NCBI RefSeq assembly: GCF_021538675.1
Contig: NZ_JAJUKH010000012.1
Coordinates: 62,001 to 126,000 of the forward strand
Direction of reading: 5' to 3'
DNA: 64,000 bases
Origin: Paenarthrobacter sp. AR 02
GTDB taxonomy: Bacteria; Actinomycetota; Actinomycetes; Actinomycetales; Micrococcaceae
The notes under the pieces were generated by a model that saw only the letters and a list, made by a program, of their open reading frames with translations, was not told where the DNA came from and searched no databases. Shown here in pieces: positions 8,241-16,083 of the stretch (position 1 is its first letter; each line of letters begins with the position of its first letter). Both the position numbers and the translations under genes were made by a program.

Positions 8241-9222
8241 CGTCGAACCCCTCTCCGGTCAGGGACACGAACCGGTCTTCCAGGCTTGCGTCTTCAACAG
8301 CGAACCCCCGTACCCGAACGCCATCGGCAACCAAGGCTGCCACGATCACCTCGGGGGCAGGCCCGGCCAGTCCACCGTTCATGACAGCCCTCGCCTCGAT
8401 GGGGCGTTCACCATCCGGTGTGGCCGCCGGGACCAACCCCAGGCGCGCCAGGACGCCGTTGGCGCGTTCGGCGTCGGGCGTTTCAACCACAACCTGCCTC
8501 TGGCCCGCGGACCGCAACTCCGCCAGCGGTCCTTGGGCGACCAGGCGCCCGGCACTCATGACGCCGACGTGGGTGCACATTTGTTCCACCTCGGCCAGCA
8601 AATGGCTGGAAACGAACACTGTGGTCCCTCCCGCGGCGAGGGACCGCACCAAGCTACGGACCTCGCGGGTGCCCTGGGGGTCCAGTCCGTTGGTGGGTTC
8701 GTCCAGGACCAGCAGCTCCCGCGGCCTGAGCAGCGCGTTCGCCAAGCCAAGGCGCTGCTTCATGCCCAACGAATAGGCCCGGACCTTCTTACCGGCAGCG
8801 TGAGTAAGTCCAACACGGTCCAGGGCGTCGGCGACGCGTTGTCGACGTGTCGCCGGCAAGGCGTGGCGGTCAGCTGAATCGAGGCGCATGAGGTTTCCGG
8901 GTCCCGTGAGGAAGGGGTAGAAACCGGGCCCTTCCACCAAGGCACCGACATCGGGGAGGACCGATGCCAGCGCGGCCGGCATGGACTGGTCCAGGACCCG
9001 GACATCGCCGCTCGTGGCGGAAGCCAGCCCCAGCAGTACCCGGATGGTGGTGGTCTTTCCCGAACCGTTGGGTCCAAGGAAGCCGAATACCGCCCCGCGC
9101 GGTACAGCGAGGTCGATGCCGTCAACGGCGGCGCGTTGCCCGAAGCGTTTCACCAGCCCGTGGGTCTCAACAGCCAGCTCCTCAGCGGCGGCCCCGCGCT
9201 GCGTTGGTGAGGGCTCCTTCAC
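8230..9222 (-). CDS. ABC transporter ATPase subunit
   Basis: 330-residue ATPase: Walker A GPNGSGKTT near residue 54, signature YSLGMKQRLGLA, Walker B LLVLDEPTNGLDP, H-loop SSHLL, plus a C-terminal extension of about 90 residues as in CcmA/NodI-like drug and lipid exporters. Start GTG 9222 overlaps the upstream stop as GTGA (4 bp); the longer opening to 9423 runs through the upstream gene and is ignored. It energises the following ABC-2 permease. Confidence 0.88.
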   Translation of the reverse strand: MKEPSPTQRGAAAEELAVETHGLVKRFGQRAAVDGIDLAVPRGAVFGFLGPNGSGKTTTIRVLLGLASATSGDVRVLDQSMPAALASVLPDVGALVEGPGFYPFLTGPGNLMRLDSADRHALPATRRQRVADALDRVGLTHAAGKKVRAYSLGMKQRLGLANALLRPRELLVLDEPTNGLDPQGTREVRSLVRSLAAGGTTVFVSSHLLAEVEQMCTHVGVMSAGRLVAQGPLAELRSAGQRQVVVETPDAERANGVLARLGLVPAATPDGERPIEARAVMNGGLAGPAPEVIVAALVADGVRVRGFAVEDASLEDRFVSLTGEGFDVVG

Positions 9223-10295
9223 TGGGCGGCAGCCGCTGACTGGAGCCGCTCCAACGGGACCAGCCCTGCGAGGACGCGGCCGTCGTCGAGAATCAGGACG
9301 CTCACCAGCGAAGAGGTCAATGCCCGGCCGCCGGAAACGCTTTGCAACACCTGGGAGATTTGGGGATTCGAAGTAAGCCCGGCAGGCACGGCGGCGGCAG
9401 GCAGCATGACGATCGATCCCCACCCTTCGCCGGAAACCCGTGTGCCGTGAGGCGATGGCGCTTTGGGGCTGGAATCGGCATCAGGCACCGGAGTGAGCCG
9501 CGCCGGGAGTACCTTCGTGGTGACAGTGGAACCCGCTGGCGGTGTGAACTGGAACAAGCCGGGATCGGGAGCGGTAAGGCTCAGATCGGTGAAGGCCAGG
9601 GAGTAGGCAGGGTCGGCTTGGTTCTTCGCCTGGACGTGGACGCCCAGCGGGAAGCCGGTTTCGGAGTCGACGTCGATGGACACCGAGGCCACCAGGGTGC
9701 CGGGGTCCTTCGGGGCCAGGCTAAGCCTGTACGCACTACGACCGGCAACCGATGAAGCCTCTCCCACCGTTACCTCGGTTCCGGCGTCAACAGCAGCCAG
9801 GAACCGGTTGGCCAGCGCCTCGGGCGTGGGCATCGCCGGCTTGCTGGGAAGAGTCTCCGTGGGGGCGCCGGGTTTTGGGGCCTGGAGGTGGGTGGCGCTG
9901 TTGTCTGCCGAGTTGTAGAACCACGCATCCTTGCCGTTGACGATGAGGTCGCGCTCAGCCATGGCGTCCATGATTTGCAGTCGCGCCTTGGTGGGATCGC
10001 CAACGAAGACACGCGCGGTGTGGCTGCCCGCCAGGAACTCAAGTGCGGTACCAGCACCCGGAGTGACGCCCGGGGTCGACGAGGGTATATCCGGGAGTCC
10101 CAGCTCCGCAGTTTGTTGGAGCGTTCCGGAGAAGGCACGCACTTGCGTGCGCGCAATCATGGCAAGAACCTCATCCGCCGTCTTGGGCGGCAACGACACT
10201 GTGGCACCGGCCTGGACCGAACCGGTGAGCACCGCAAGGACAAGGGCAAGGGGGATCAGGAGAGCTGGCAGCCACCGCCGCTTGGCCCGCGTCAT
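9219..10295 (-). CDS. Secreted LolA/RseB-like protein of an ABC operon
   Basis: About 358 residues with a cleavable Sec signal peptide (basic start, then LLIPLALVLAVLTG) and a mostly beta-rich exported domain with FLAGSHTARVFVGDP and DAWFYNSADNSATHL, features of the LolA/LppX/RseB-like superfamily (DUF2092-type in Actinobacteria). It has no lipobox, so it may be released or retained by its N-terminus. It overlaps the ATPase by 4 bp, suggesting it binds a hydrophobic ligand handled by that exporter. Start ATG 10295 is preferred because the codon lies 2 nt after the stop of a short upstream frame; GTG 10313 is the alternative. Confidence 0.72.
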   Translation of the reverse strand: MTRAKRRWLPALLIPLALVLAVLTGSVQAGATVSLPPKTADEVLAMIARTQVRAFSGTLQQTAELGLPDIPSSTPGVTPGAGTALEFLAGSHTARVFVGDPTKARLQIMDAMAERDLIVNGKDAWFYNSADNSATHLQAPKPGAPTETLPSKPAMPTPEALANRFLAAVDAGTEVTVGEASSVAGRSAYRLSLAPKDPGTLVASVSIDVDSETGFPLGVHVQAKNQADPAYSLAFTDLSLTAPDPGLFQFTPPAGSTVTTKVLPARLTPVPDADSSPKAPSPHGTRVSGEGWGSIVMLPAAAVPAGLTSNPQISQVLQSVSGGRALTSSLVSVLILDDGRVLAGLVPLERLQSAAAAQ

Positions 10296-10297
10296 TG

Positions 10298-10324
10298 CTA
10301 CCGACCACCGCACGTGAAGGGCAT
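10298..10324 (-). CDS. Eight-codon leaderless upstream frame (MPFTCGGR)
   Basis: On the minus strand TAGTCT (10336-10331), 6 nt, then ATG 10324 opens a frame MPFTCGGR ending in TAG at 10300-10298. The LolA-like gene's ATG follows after 2 nt. This arrangement would let ribosomes starting on a leaderless mRNA terminate and reinitiate at the main start. Expression is inferred from spacing only. Confidence 0.35.
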   Translation of the reverse strand: MPFTCGGR

Positions 10325-10382
10325 GGATTAAGACTACTCCCGTTCCTGTCCGGAATTGGGGGCAGTCTCGCAGAAGCGCGAG

Positions 10383-11291
10383 TTAGTCCTGGATCAGCTG
10401 GCGCGCCAGTTCCACCGCACCGTGCACCGGGGCCTGTGTCAGGATCCGGACGGATGACGGGTCCTCGAGGGAAACTTTCCTGGCTACGGCACCAGCCAGC
10501 TGGCTCTGGTTGACCAGCAGGCCCCCGGCCATGACGAGCGGCAGGTCTAGGCCCAGTTCCCCCAGTACCTGGCGGGCAAGTGTTGCCAGGGAATGCGCGG
10601 CCTCGGCCTGGATCCGAACGGCAGCGGGGTCTCCCTCAGCTGCAAACTCCAGGACGAGCGGGGCCAGGCTGGCCCAGTGGTCAGGTTCCGGCTTCGCGTA
10701 GAAGAAGTCCATGAGCTGCAGGGCATCGGCGCTGGAGGTTGCTTCCATCAGCGCCCGAACCAGGATCCCAGGCTCCAGTCCGGCGTAGTACTCGCGCAGG
10801 GCTTCCCGGACGGCGTCGCGCACCACTGAGTAGCCGCTGCCCTCATCGCCCAGCAAATAGCCATACCCGCCGCTTCGCGCTTCGCGTCCCTCGGCGTTTC
10901 GACCCCAGGCTACCGAGCCGGTGCCAGCGACCAGCACGGCGCCGGCGTCGAGGCCGGCGGCCGCGAGGACAATGCGGGTGTCGTGGACCACCTCGACTTT
11001 GGCGCCGGGGAAATGTTCCATGAGGAGGGCGGAGAGGACAGCACGGCTCGCTGGCGTGTCGGCGCCCGCTGCACCCGCACAGACGGCTTTGACTCCACCT
11101 CCCACGCTTGCGGCAATCCGGCGCAGGACCGCGTCAGCGCCCTGATGCCCGACCGATGACAAGTTGGCGCTGGTTTCCGTGATTTCATCACCGGAGCTCC
11201 CCGGTGATCCGCTGACTCCCTGCGCTTGGTCCGAACGGACGGCGTGTGTCTTTGAGCCGCCGATGTGGAGGCCGAGGACTCGCGGCGTCAC
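10383..11291 (-). CDS. BadF/BadG/BcrA/BcrD-type kinase, N-acetylglucosamine-kinase-like
   Basis: 302-residue ASKHA-fold protein of the BadF ATPase family, the group that holds N-acetylglucosamine kinases. The phosphate-1 loop reads GLHIGGSKTHA at residues 7-17, phosphate-2 is near AVLVAGTGSVAWG, adenosine motif near VMAGGLLVNQSQL. The usual magnesium-binding Asp of the first loop is His9. It would phosphorylate an amino sugar or similar in the cytoplasm if active. GTG 11291 has no obvious ribosome site. It is divergent from a GntR/UTRA regulator, a pairing typical of GlcNAc metabolism, and palindromes lie between them. Confidence 0.75.
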   Translation of the reverse strand: MTPRVLGLHIGGSKTHAVRSDQAQGVSGSPGSSGDEITETSANLSSVGHQGADAVLRRIAASVGGGVKAVCAGAAGADTPASRAVLSALLMEHFPGAKVEVVHDTRIVLAAAGLDAGAVLVAGTGSVAWGRNAEGREARSGGYGYLLGDEGSGYSVVRDAVREALREYYAGLEPGILVRALMEATSSADALQLMDFFYAKPEPDHWASLAPLVLEFAAEGDPAAVRIQAEAAHSLATLARQVLGELGLDLPLVMAGGLLVNQSQLAGAVARKVSLEDPSSVRILTQAPVHGAVELARQLIQD

Positions 11292-11460
11292 GGGAGCATC
11301 GCCGATGCTTTGGTTCTGCCGGGTGCGATGGCGCGGATCAGGGTCCCGGCCCGCTTCGCAGCGGCGCTCCTCAAGTTCACGGTGTCCTTCAACTGGCGTC
11401 CCTTCGGTTCAGGTGCGGACTGTCTGTGCGAAGGTGGGGGAGTGCCCCTGGCTCGCCGCA

Positions 11461-11476
11461 GTTGGTTGAAACCAAC
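11461..11476. promoter_or_regulatory. Perfect palindrome 1, GntR-type operator candidate
   Basis: GTTGGTT-GA-AACCAAC, 7-nt perfect arms. It sits in the divergent spacer between kinase and GntR genes, 25 bp centre to centre from a second palindrome with the same TTGG...CCAA core. Confidence 0.55.
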
Positions 11477-11485
11477 AGTCCCTAG

Positions 11486-11501
11486 ATTGGCATAGACCAA
11501 T
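11486..11501. promoter_or_regulatory. Palindrome 2, DasR-like (dre-type) operator candidate
   Basis: ATTGG-CATAGA-CCAAT; read on the minus strand ATTGGTCTATGCCAAT, close to the TGGTCTAGACCA core bound by DasR/NagR-type GntR regulators. It lies about 16 bp upstream of the GntR -10, where a bound protein would block the -35 region. Confidence 0.55.
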
Positions 11502-11516
11502 CCAGCTGTCTACAAG

Positions 11517-11522
11517 TAGGAT
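11517..11522 (+). promoter_or_regulatory. Leaderless-type -10 of the GntR gene
   Basis: TAGGAT, 7 nt, then ATG 11530. The hexamer overlaps the in-frame ATG 11521, which argues that translation begins at 11530. Confidence 0.5.
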
Positions 11523-11529
11523 GTCCAAC

Positions 11530-12252
11530 ATGCAACCAGAAGCTGCACCTGCTGCGCCGAAGTATTACCTCCTCAAAACGGAGGTCTTGGCGCTGATCGC
11601 GGGTCTGCAGCCCGGGACGCTTATCCCCACCGAGCGGGCACTGGCGGAAAAGTATGCAACCTCCCGCACCACGGTCCGGCAGGCGATCAGCGAGCTCGTC
11701 GCGGAAGGCAGGTTGGGCAGGATCCAAGGGCACGGAACCTTCGTAGCACCACCCAAGGTGACGCACGTCCGGCAATTGACGTCCTTTTCCGATGACGCCC
11801 GCACGCAAGGCCTCCGTCCCGACTCCACCCTGATCGGCCTCGACGTCGTCCGGGCGGACACCGTCGTCTCGACGCACTTGGGATTGGAAGAGGGCGCGCA
11901 GGTCACCCGGTTGGAGCGGATCCGCTTGATCGAGGGCGAGCCGTTGGCCCACGAAGTCGCCTGGCTGCCGGGCAAGCTGCCGCGTTTCAAGTCGAACCTG
12001 TCCAAATCCGGGTCGCTGTACGCGGTCCTCGAGGACGTCTACGGGATCCGGGTCGCTGACGTGGAAGATACTGTGGAAACTGCCCTGGCAGGTCCCGGCG
12101 ACGTTCAGCTTCTCGGAATCGAAATGGGTGCACCATTGCTGGTGGTACACAGGCTGGCCAGATCCGCCACAGGTGTTCCGGTGGAGTGGACCCGCAGCAC
12201 GTTCCGTGGGGACAGGTTCAGGTTCGTCTCACGCGTGAAATCAGGCGATTAG
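11530..12252 (+). CDS. GntR family regulator, HutC/UTRA (DasR/NagR-like)
   Basis: 240-residue regulator with a winged-helix GntR domain at residues about 10-80 (LIPTERALAEKYATSRTTVR, then the wing GRIQGHGTFVA) and a UTRA effector-binding domain from about 95 to the end (ERIRLIEGEPLAHE and PLLVVHR motifs). UTRA domains of DasR/NagR bind amino-sugar phosphates. The divergent GlcNAc-kinase-like gene and the DasR-like palindromes support an amino-sugar role. The start is ATG 11530 rather than 11521 because of the promoter hexamer. It stops 1 nt before the IclR start. Confidence 0.85.
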   Translation: MQPEAAPAAPKYYLLKTEVLALIAGLQPGTLIPTERALAEKYATSRTTVRQAISELVAEGRLGRIQGHGTFVAPPKVTHVRQLTSFSDDARTQGLRPDSTLIGLDVVRADTVVSTHLGLEEGAQVTRLERIRLIEGEPLAHEVAWLPGKLPRFKSNLSKSGSLYAVLEDVYGIRVADVEDTVETALAGPGDVQLLGIEMGAPLLVVHRLARSATGVPVEWTRSTFRGDRFRFVSRVKSGD

Positions 12253-12253
12253 C

Positions 12254-13048
12254 ATGGCCAACTCGGCCTCAGGCGAGTCCGTCATCAGCCGCGTCGTTCG
12301 GCTGGTGGGAGCATTTGATGACTCCCACCGCACCATGAATGTAGCCATGCTGGCGCGCCGATCCGGGCTTCCAGTGACCACCACGTATCGCTTGGTGGAC
12401 GAGATGCTGGCCGAGGGACTGCTTGAACGCGAAGCCAATGCTGAGGTCCGCGTGGGCATACGGCTGTGGGAGCTCGTCTCCAGGAGTTCGCGGATGGTGG
12501 GCCTGCGGGAAGCCGCGTTGCCGTTCATGGAAGACGTTCAATCGGTGGTCCAGCATTCAACGACGCTTGGGATCCTGGACTCCGACGAGGTCCTCTACAT
12601 CGAACGCATCGGCTCCAGGGATTCCATGGTGGACATCACCAAGGTGGCCGGCCGGCTTCCCGTGCACGGTACATCGTCCGGGTTGGTCCTGCTGGCCTAC
12701 TCGCCGGCTGCCTACCAGGACATCTTTCTGTCCCGGACGCTGGAGAAGTTCACCGATGCCACGCTGACCAATCCAGCCGATCTGCGCCGTCACCTCGCAG
12801 CCATCCGCCAACGGGGATTCGCGTCCATGCCCGGAATCATCGTGCCGGAATCAAGCGGAATCGCGGTTCCCGTCTTCGGGCGAACGAACACCGTGGTGGC
12901 TGCCTTAAGCGTTGTGGTGCCCAGGAATGAAGAAAACGCGGCCGTGCGCGTGCCGGTATTGATGACTGCCGCGCGCGGTATTTCGAGGGCCCTGGGTTGG
13001 CGCGGAGAGCTCAAAGGCGCGCTCCGCCAAAGCAACGGCAACATCTGA
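12254..13048 (+). CDS. IclR family transcriptional regulator
   Basis: 264 residues: N-terminal winged helix (residues about 8-65, LARRSGLPVTTTYRLVDEML) and a GAF-like IclR effector domain with LPVHGTSSGLVLLAYSP and a C-terminal GIAVPVFG segment. ATG 12254 follows the GntR stop directly, so the regulators are probably co-transcribed. The catabolic genes 230 nt downstream on the same strand (SDR, flavoprotein, Dabb, transporter) are its likely targets, since IclR proteins typically control adjacent aromatic or cyclic-acid degradation operons. Effector unknown. Confidence 0.85.
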   Translation: MANSASGESVISRVVRLVGAFDDSHRTMNVAMLARRSGLPVTTTYRLVDEMLAEGLLEREANAEVRVGIRLWELVSRSSRMVGLREAALPFMEDVQSVVQHSTTLGILDSDEVLYIERIGSRDSMVDITKVAGRLPVHGTSSGLVLLAYSPAAYQDIFLSRTLEKFTDATLTNPADLRRHLAAIRQRGFASMPGIIVPESSGIAVPVFGRTNTVVAALSVVVPRNEENAAVRVPVLMTAARGISRALGWRGELKGALRQSNGNI

Positions 13049-13275
13049 TTCCCGTTCATCGGTAACGCTGTGGCCCCACTCACAAGCGCGCTGGCAGAGT
13101 GGAGCGCACAGCAGGGCACTGCGGACCGGAACCCCGGCCGGCGCCATACACGAGGACATTGACCCTCAAGGCATTCAGCCCAAGTACATCAACGGCCCCC
13201 GGGCCCTCTTCCGTGCTGCCCTGCGCCGTAGTGATGTTTGAACGCCGCTATGCCGCGGCAGGAGGAGTTTTGGTC

Positions 13276-14052
13276 ATGGAGTCAGCAGTACACGGAATGC
13301 CGTCCCAACGCGTGGCCGGGAAAGTGGCTGTGGTTACCGGCGGCAGGGGAGACCTGGGAAGCGCAACCGCCCGGTTGTTGGCTGAACATGGGGCGTCCGT
13401 AGCCTCGTTGGACCGGGCAGGGACGCCGGCCGGGGGCAACCATCCCGGTATCACCGAATACGACGTTGATGTCACCGATGAGTCCAGCGTCGCAAGGACG
13501 ATCGGAAAACTCAGCGAGGAGCTCGGCGCTCCGGACATCCTGGTCAACGCAGCCGGCATCATCGGCGTCGCCGGAGCAAGCCACACCGCGTCCATGGAAG
13601 ATTTCAACGCCATCTTTGACGTCAACGTCAAAGGGGTTTGGCTCATGACCAAGTACGTGGTTCCAGGCATGATCGCCAGGCAGTCCGGAAGCATCATCAA
13701 CTTTTCCTCCATCCACGGACTGACCGGCGGACGCAACGTGCCGCTCTACCACGCAACCAAGGGCGCTGTCCGGCTCCTCAGCAAGTCCGACGCCGCCGCC
13801 TACGGCTCCCACGGTGTCCGGGTGAACTCCATCCACCCGGGTTCCATGAACACCAGGATGAGCCGCCGGTCGGCGGAACAGTCCGAGATCGGGGCAGAGG
13901 CCTATTACCGGCAGTTGGTAGGCAGCAACCCACTGCCCAGGCAGGGCGAACCGGACGAAATTGCCTACGGCGTGCTGTACCTCGCTTCCGATGAGTCCCG
14001 GTTCACCACGGGATCCGAACTGGTGATCGACGGCGGCTACACCGCGGTCTGA
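13276..14052 (+). CDS. Short-chain dehydrogenase/reductase
   Basis: 258-residue classical SDR. Cofactor loop TGGRGDLG near residue 18, in which the second conserved glycine is Asp (a GDLG variant seen in other SDRs), NAAG near 96, serine in INFSS, catalytic YHATK near 159, and a C-terminal GSELVIDGGYTAV. It interconverts an alcohol and a ketone with NAD(P). ATG 13276 is set by GGAGGAG 8 nt upstream; an in-frame ATG at 13234 lacks a site. It is the first gene of a five-step run with the flavoprotein, Dabb protein and transporter. Confidence 0.85.
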   Translation: MESAVHGMPSQRVAGKVAVVTGGRGDLGSATARLLAEHGASVASLDRAGTPAGGNHPGITEYDVDVTDESSVARTIGKLSEELGAPDILVNAAGIIGVAGASHTASMEDFNAIFDVNVKGVWLMTKYVVPGMIARQSGSIINFSSIHGLTGGRNVPLYHATKGAVRLLSKSDAAAYGSHGVRVNSIHPGSMNTRMSRRSAEQSEIGAEAYYRQLVGSNPLPRQGEPDEIAYGVLYLASDESRFTTGSELVIDGGYTAV

Positions 14053-14098
14053 CCCGCCTGGCAACTGCAACCCCATTTCATTCCCGAAAGGCTCCACC

Positions 14099-15763
14099 GT
14101 GAAATTCCTGAACGGCACACAAACCGATACCTATGACGTCGTCGTGGTCGGCTCGGGCGCAGGCGCCCTGACGGCAGCGGCCACCGCCGCAAAGGCGGGC
14201 AAATCCGTCGTCGTCCTCGAAAAAACCGAGCTGCTGGGCGGTACCTCCGCGGTATCGGGAGGCATGCTGTGGGTGGCCGACAACCACCACGCCCGCGAAG
14301 CCGGTCTGAGCGACTCCAAGGAAGCCGCGGCGCAATACATCCGCGCTGTGGCCCGCGGACGTAGCCGCGAAGAGCTCCTTGATGCTGCCCTCGATTACGG
14401 GGACACCATGCTCCGTTTTACCGAGGACGAATGCGGGGTCCGTTTCATCTTCCTGGATAATTTCCCGGACTACCGCCAGGACCTTCCCGGTTCCGTTGAA
14501 GGCGGGCGGACCGTTGAACCCGAACTGTTCAACATCCGCGAGGCACTTGGCGAACTTGCCCACCATGTCCGGTCCGACGGCAGGGCGCCGTTCACTATGC
14601 AGGAGTATGAGAACTGGGGTGCCTTCACCAAATTCCCGTGGAATGAACTGAACCAGCGGCAGGAACAAGGACTTGTGGCCAAAGGCCATGCCCTGGTAGC
14701 CATGCTGCTTGCGAGCCTGGTCCGGGATGGCGCGGCACTGGTGGTTGGCGCCCGCGGTCAACGACTCCTGCTCGACGGCGGCAGGGTAGTGGGCGTCGAA
14801 CTCGAGTCGGGTGAAACTTTCCACGCCAACGACGGCGTCGTCCTCGCTACCGGTGGCTTCGAGTGGGACAAGGCGCTGGCCGATTCGTTGCTGGCCTCCC
14901 GCCTGTACATCATGTGCTCACCACCCTCCAACACTGGCGACGGACTAAAGATGGCACAGCGGATCGGGGCACAGACCCGCGGAACCCGTGAAGCCTGGTG
15001 GGCGCCGATGTCCATCACGGGAGACACCCGCGATGGAGCGCCCATTGGCACCTTGCTGAGGTTCGAACGGCAAGGACCTGGCTCGCTCATGGTCAACCGG
15101 CAGGGACGCCGATTCGCCAACGAGTCCCAGAATTACAACGACCTCGCACGCTGCCTGCAGTCCTGGGATTCGCCGAACAACCAGACCCTGAACACTCCGG
15201 CACATGTGGCCTTCGACCACGGCTACTTGGAGCGCTACGGCGTCCTGGCTCACCGGGCCGGCCAACCGACGCCGGACTACCTGATCGAAGCACCCACGCT
15301 GGAAGAGCTGGCCGAAAAGATGGGTGTCCCTGCCGACGAACTCAACGCAACGGTCAGCCGCTTCAACGAATATGCCGTCAAAGGTGAGGACCCGGACTTC
15401 GGCCGGGGTGAAAGCGCCTACGACAAGTACTGGGGCGATGACGACTGCCCTTGGCCCAATCCGTCACTAGGCCCGCTGTTGACCGGACCGTTCTACGCAA
15501 TGGAGGTGGTCAACGGTGCGTTCGGAAGCAACGGAGGCGTAGCGACGGACGGCCGGGCCCGCGTCCTGGACGTGGACGGCAACGCCATCCCAGGCCTTTT
15601 TGCCGCCGGTAACACCACGGAGAATGCCTACGCCGCAGGCTACCCGGGGGCGGGAGCCACCCTTGGCCCCATCATGACCATGGGATACCTTGCGGGCCGG
15701 ACCATTGCCGGCCAACCGGCCGAGTATGCGGGTGACAGTGTGACGACAGGAGTGGGAGCATGA
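14099..15763 (+). CDS. FAD-dependent oxidoreductase, fumarate-reductase/ketosteroid-dehydrogenase family
   Basis: 554-residue flavoprotein with the dinucleotide-binding start DVVVVGSGAGALTAA near residue 11, the family's internal ATGGFEWD segment and the C-terminal FAD motif PGLFAAGNTTENAYAAGYPG. The arrangement matches the FAD_binding_2 family that includes 3-ketosteroid Delta1-dehydrogenases and fumarate reductases, enzymes that insert or remove a C=C bond next to a carbonyl or carboxylate. GTG 14099 follows GAAAGG. Its stop overlaps the Dabb start by 4 bp. With the SDR, a sequence of alcohol to ketone to enone is plausible; the substrate is unknown. Confidence 0.82.
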   Translation: MKFLNGTQTDTYDVVVVGSGAGALTAAATAAKAGKSVVVLEKTELLGGTSAVSGGMLWVADNHHAREAGLSDSKEAAAQYIRAVARGRSREELLDAALDYGDTMLRFTEDECGVRFIFLDNFPDYRQDLPGSVEGGRTVEPELFNIREALGELAHHVRSDGRAPFTMQEYENWGAFTKFPWNELNQRQEQGLVAKGHALVAMLLASLVRDGAALVVGARGQRLLLDGGRVVGVELESGETFHANDGVVLATGGFEWDKALADSLLASRLYIMCSPPSNTGDGLKMAQRIGAQTRGTREAWWAPMSITGDTRDGAPIGTLLRFERQGPGSLMVNRQGRRFANESQNYNDLARCLQSWDSPNNQTLNTPAHVAFDHGYLERYGVLAHRAGQPTPDYLIEAPTLEELAEKMGVPADELNATVSRFNEYAVKGEDPDFGRGESAYDKYWGDDDCPWPNPSLGPLLTGPFYAMEVVNGAFGSNGGVATDGRARVLDVDGNAIPGLFAAGNTTENAYAAGYPGAGATLGPIMTMGYLAGRTIAGQPAEYAGDSVTTGVGA

Positions 15764-16050
15764 TCCGCCACGCAGTGTTGTTCAAGTTCAAGCCTGACTT
15801 TCCCGCAGCGGACAAAGCCGCATGGGTGGCAGGCCTGGATGCGATGGACGGCAAGATTCCGGGCCTTCTGAAACTGACCCACGGCGCTGACGTCTTCCAG
15901 CACGAACGGTCCTTCGACTACGCGATCGTTGCCGACTTCGCCTCTGCCGAGGACATCGATGCCTACAACACCCATCCCCTCCACGAGCCACTCAAGAAGT
16001 ACTCGTTTCCCAACAGCGAGCACATCATCGCCGTCGATTTCCACCTCTAG
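15760..16050 (+). CDS. Dabb-domain protein (stress-responsive alpha/beta barrel)
   Basis: 96-residue dimeric alpha/beta-barrel domain starting MIRHAVLFKFKP, with HGADVFQHERSFDYAIVADF and a final HIIAVDF, all typical Dabb features. It begins ATGA over the flavoprotein stop, so the two are coupled. Some Dabb proteins are small cyclases or isomerases acting on polyketide-like or oxo-acid substrates, others have no known activity; here a role in the same catabolic sequence is inferred from context. Confidence 0.85.
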   Translation: MIRHAVLFKFKPDFPAADKAAWVAGLDAMDGKIPGLLKLTHGADVFQHERSFDYAIVADFASAEDIDAYNTHPLHEPLKKYSFPNSEHIIAVDFHL

Positions 16051-16083
16051 CACCATTTGGACGCCGTTCGAAGGAGAACAGCC

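Noticed and set aside
11288..11500. 70-codon minus-strand frame upstream of the sugar kinase
   Set aside because: It would start with TTG inside the operator palindrome, has low-complexity basic composition and no ribosome site.
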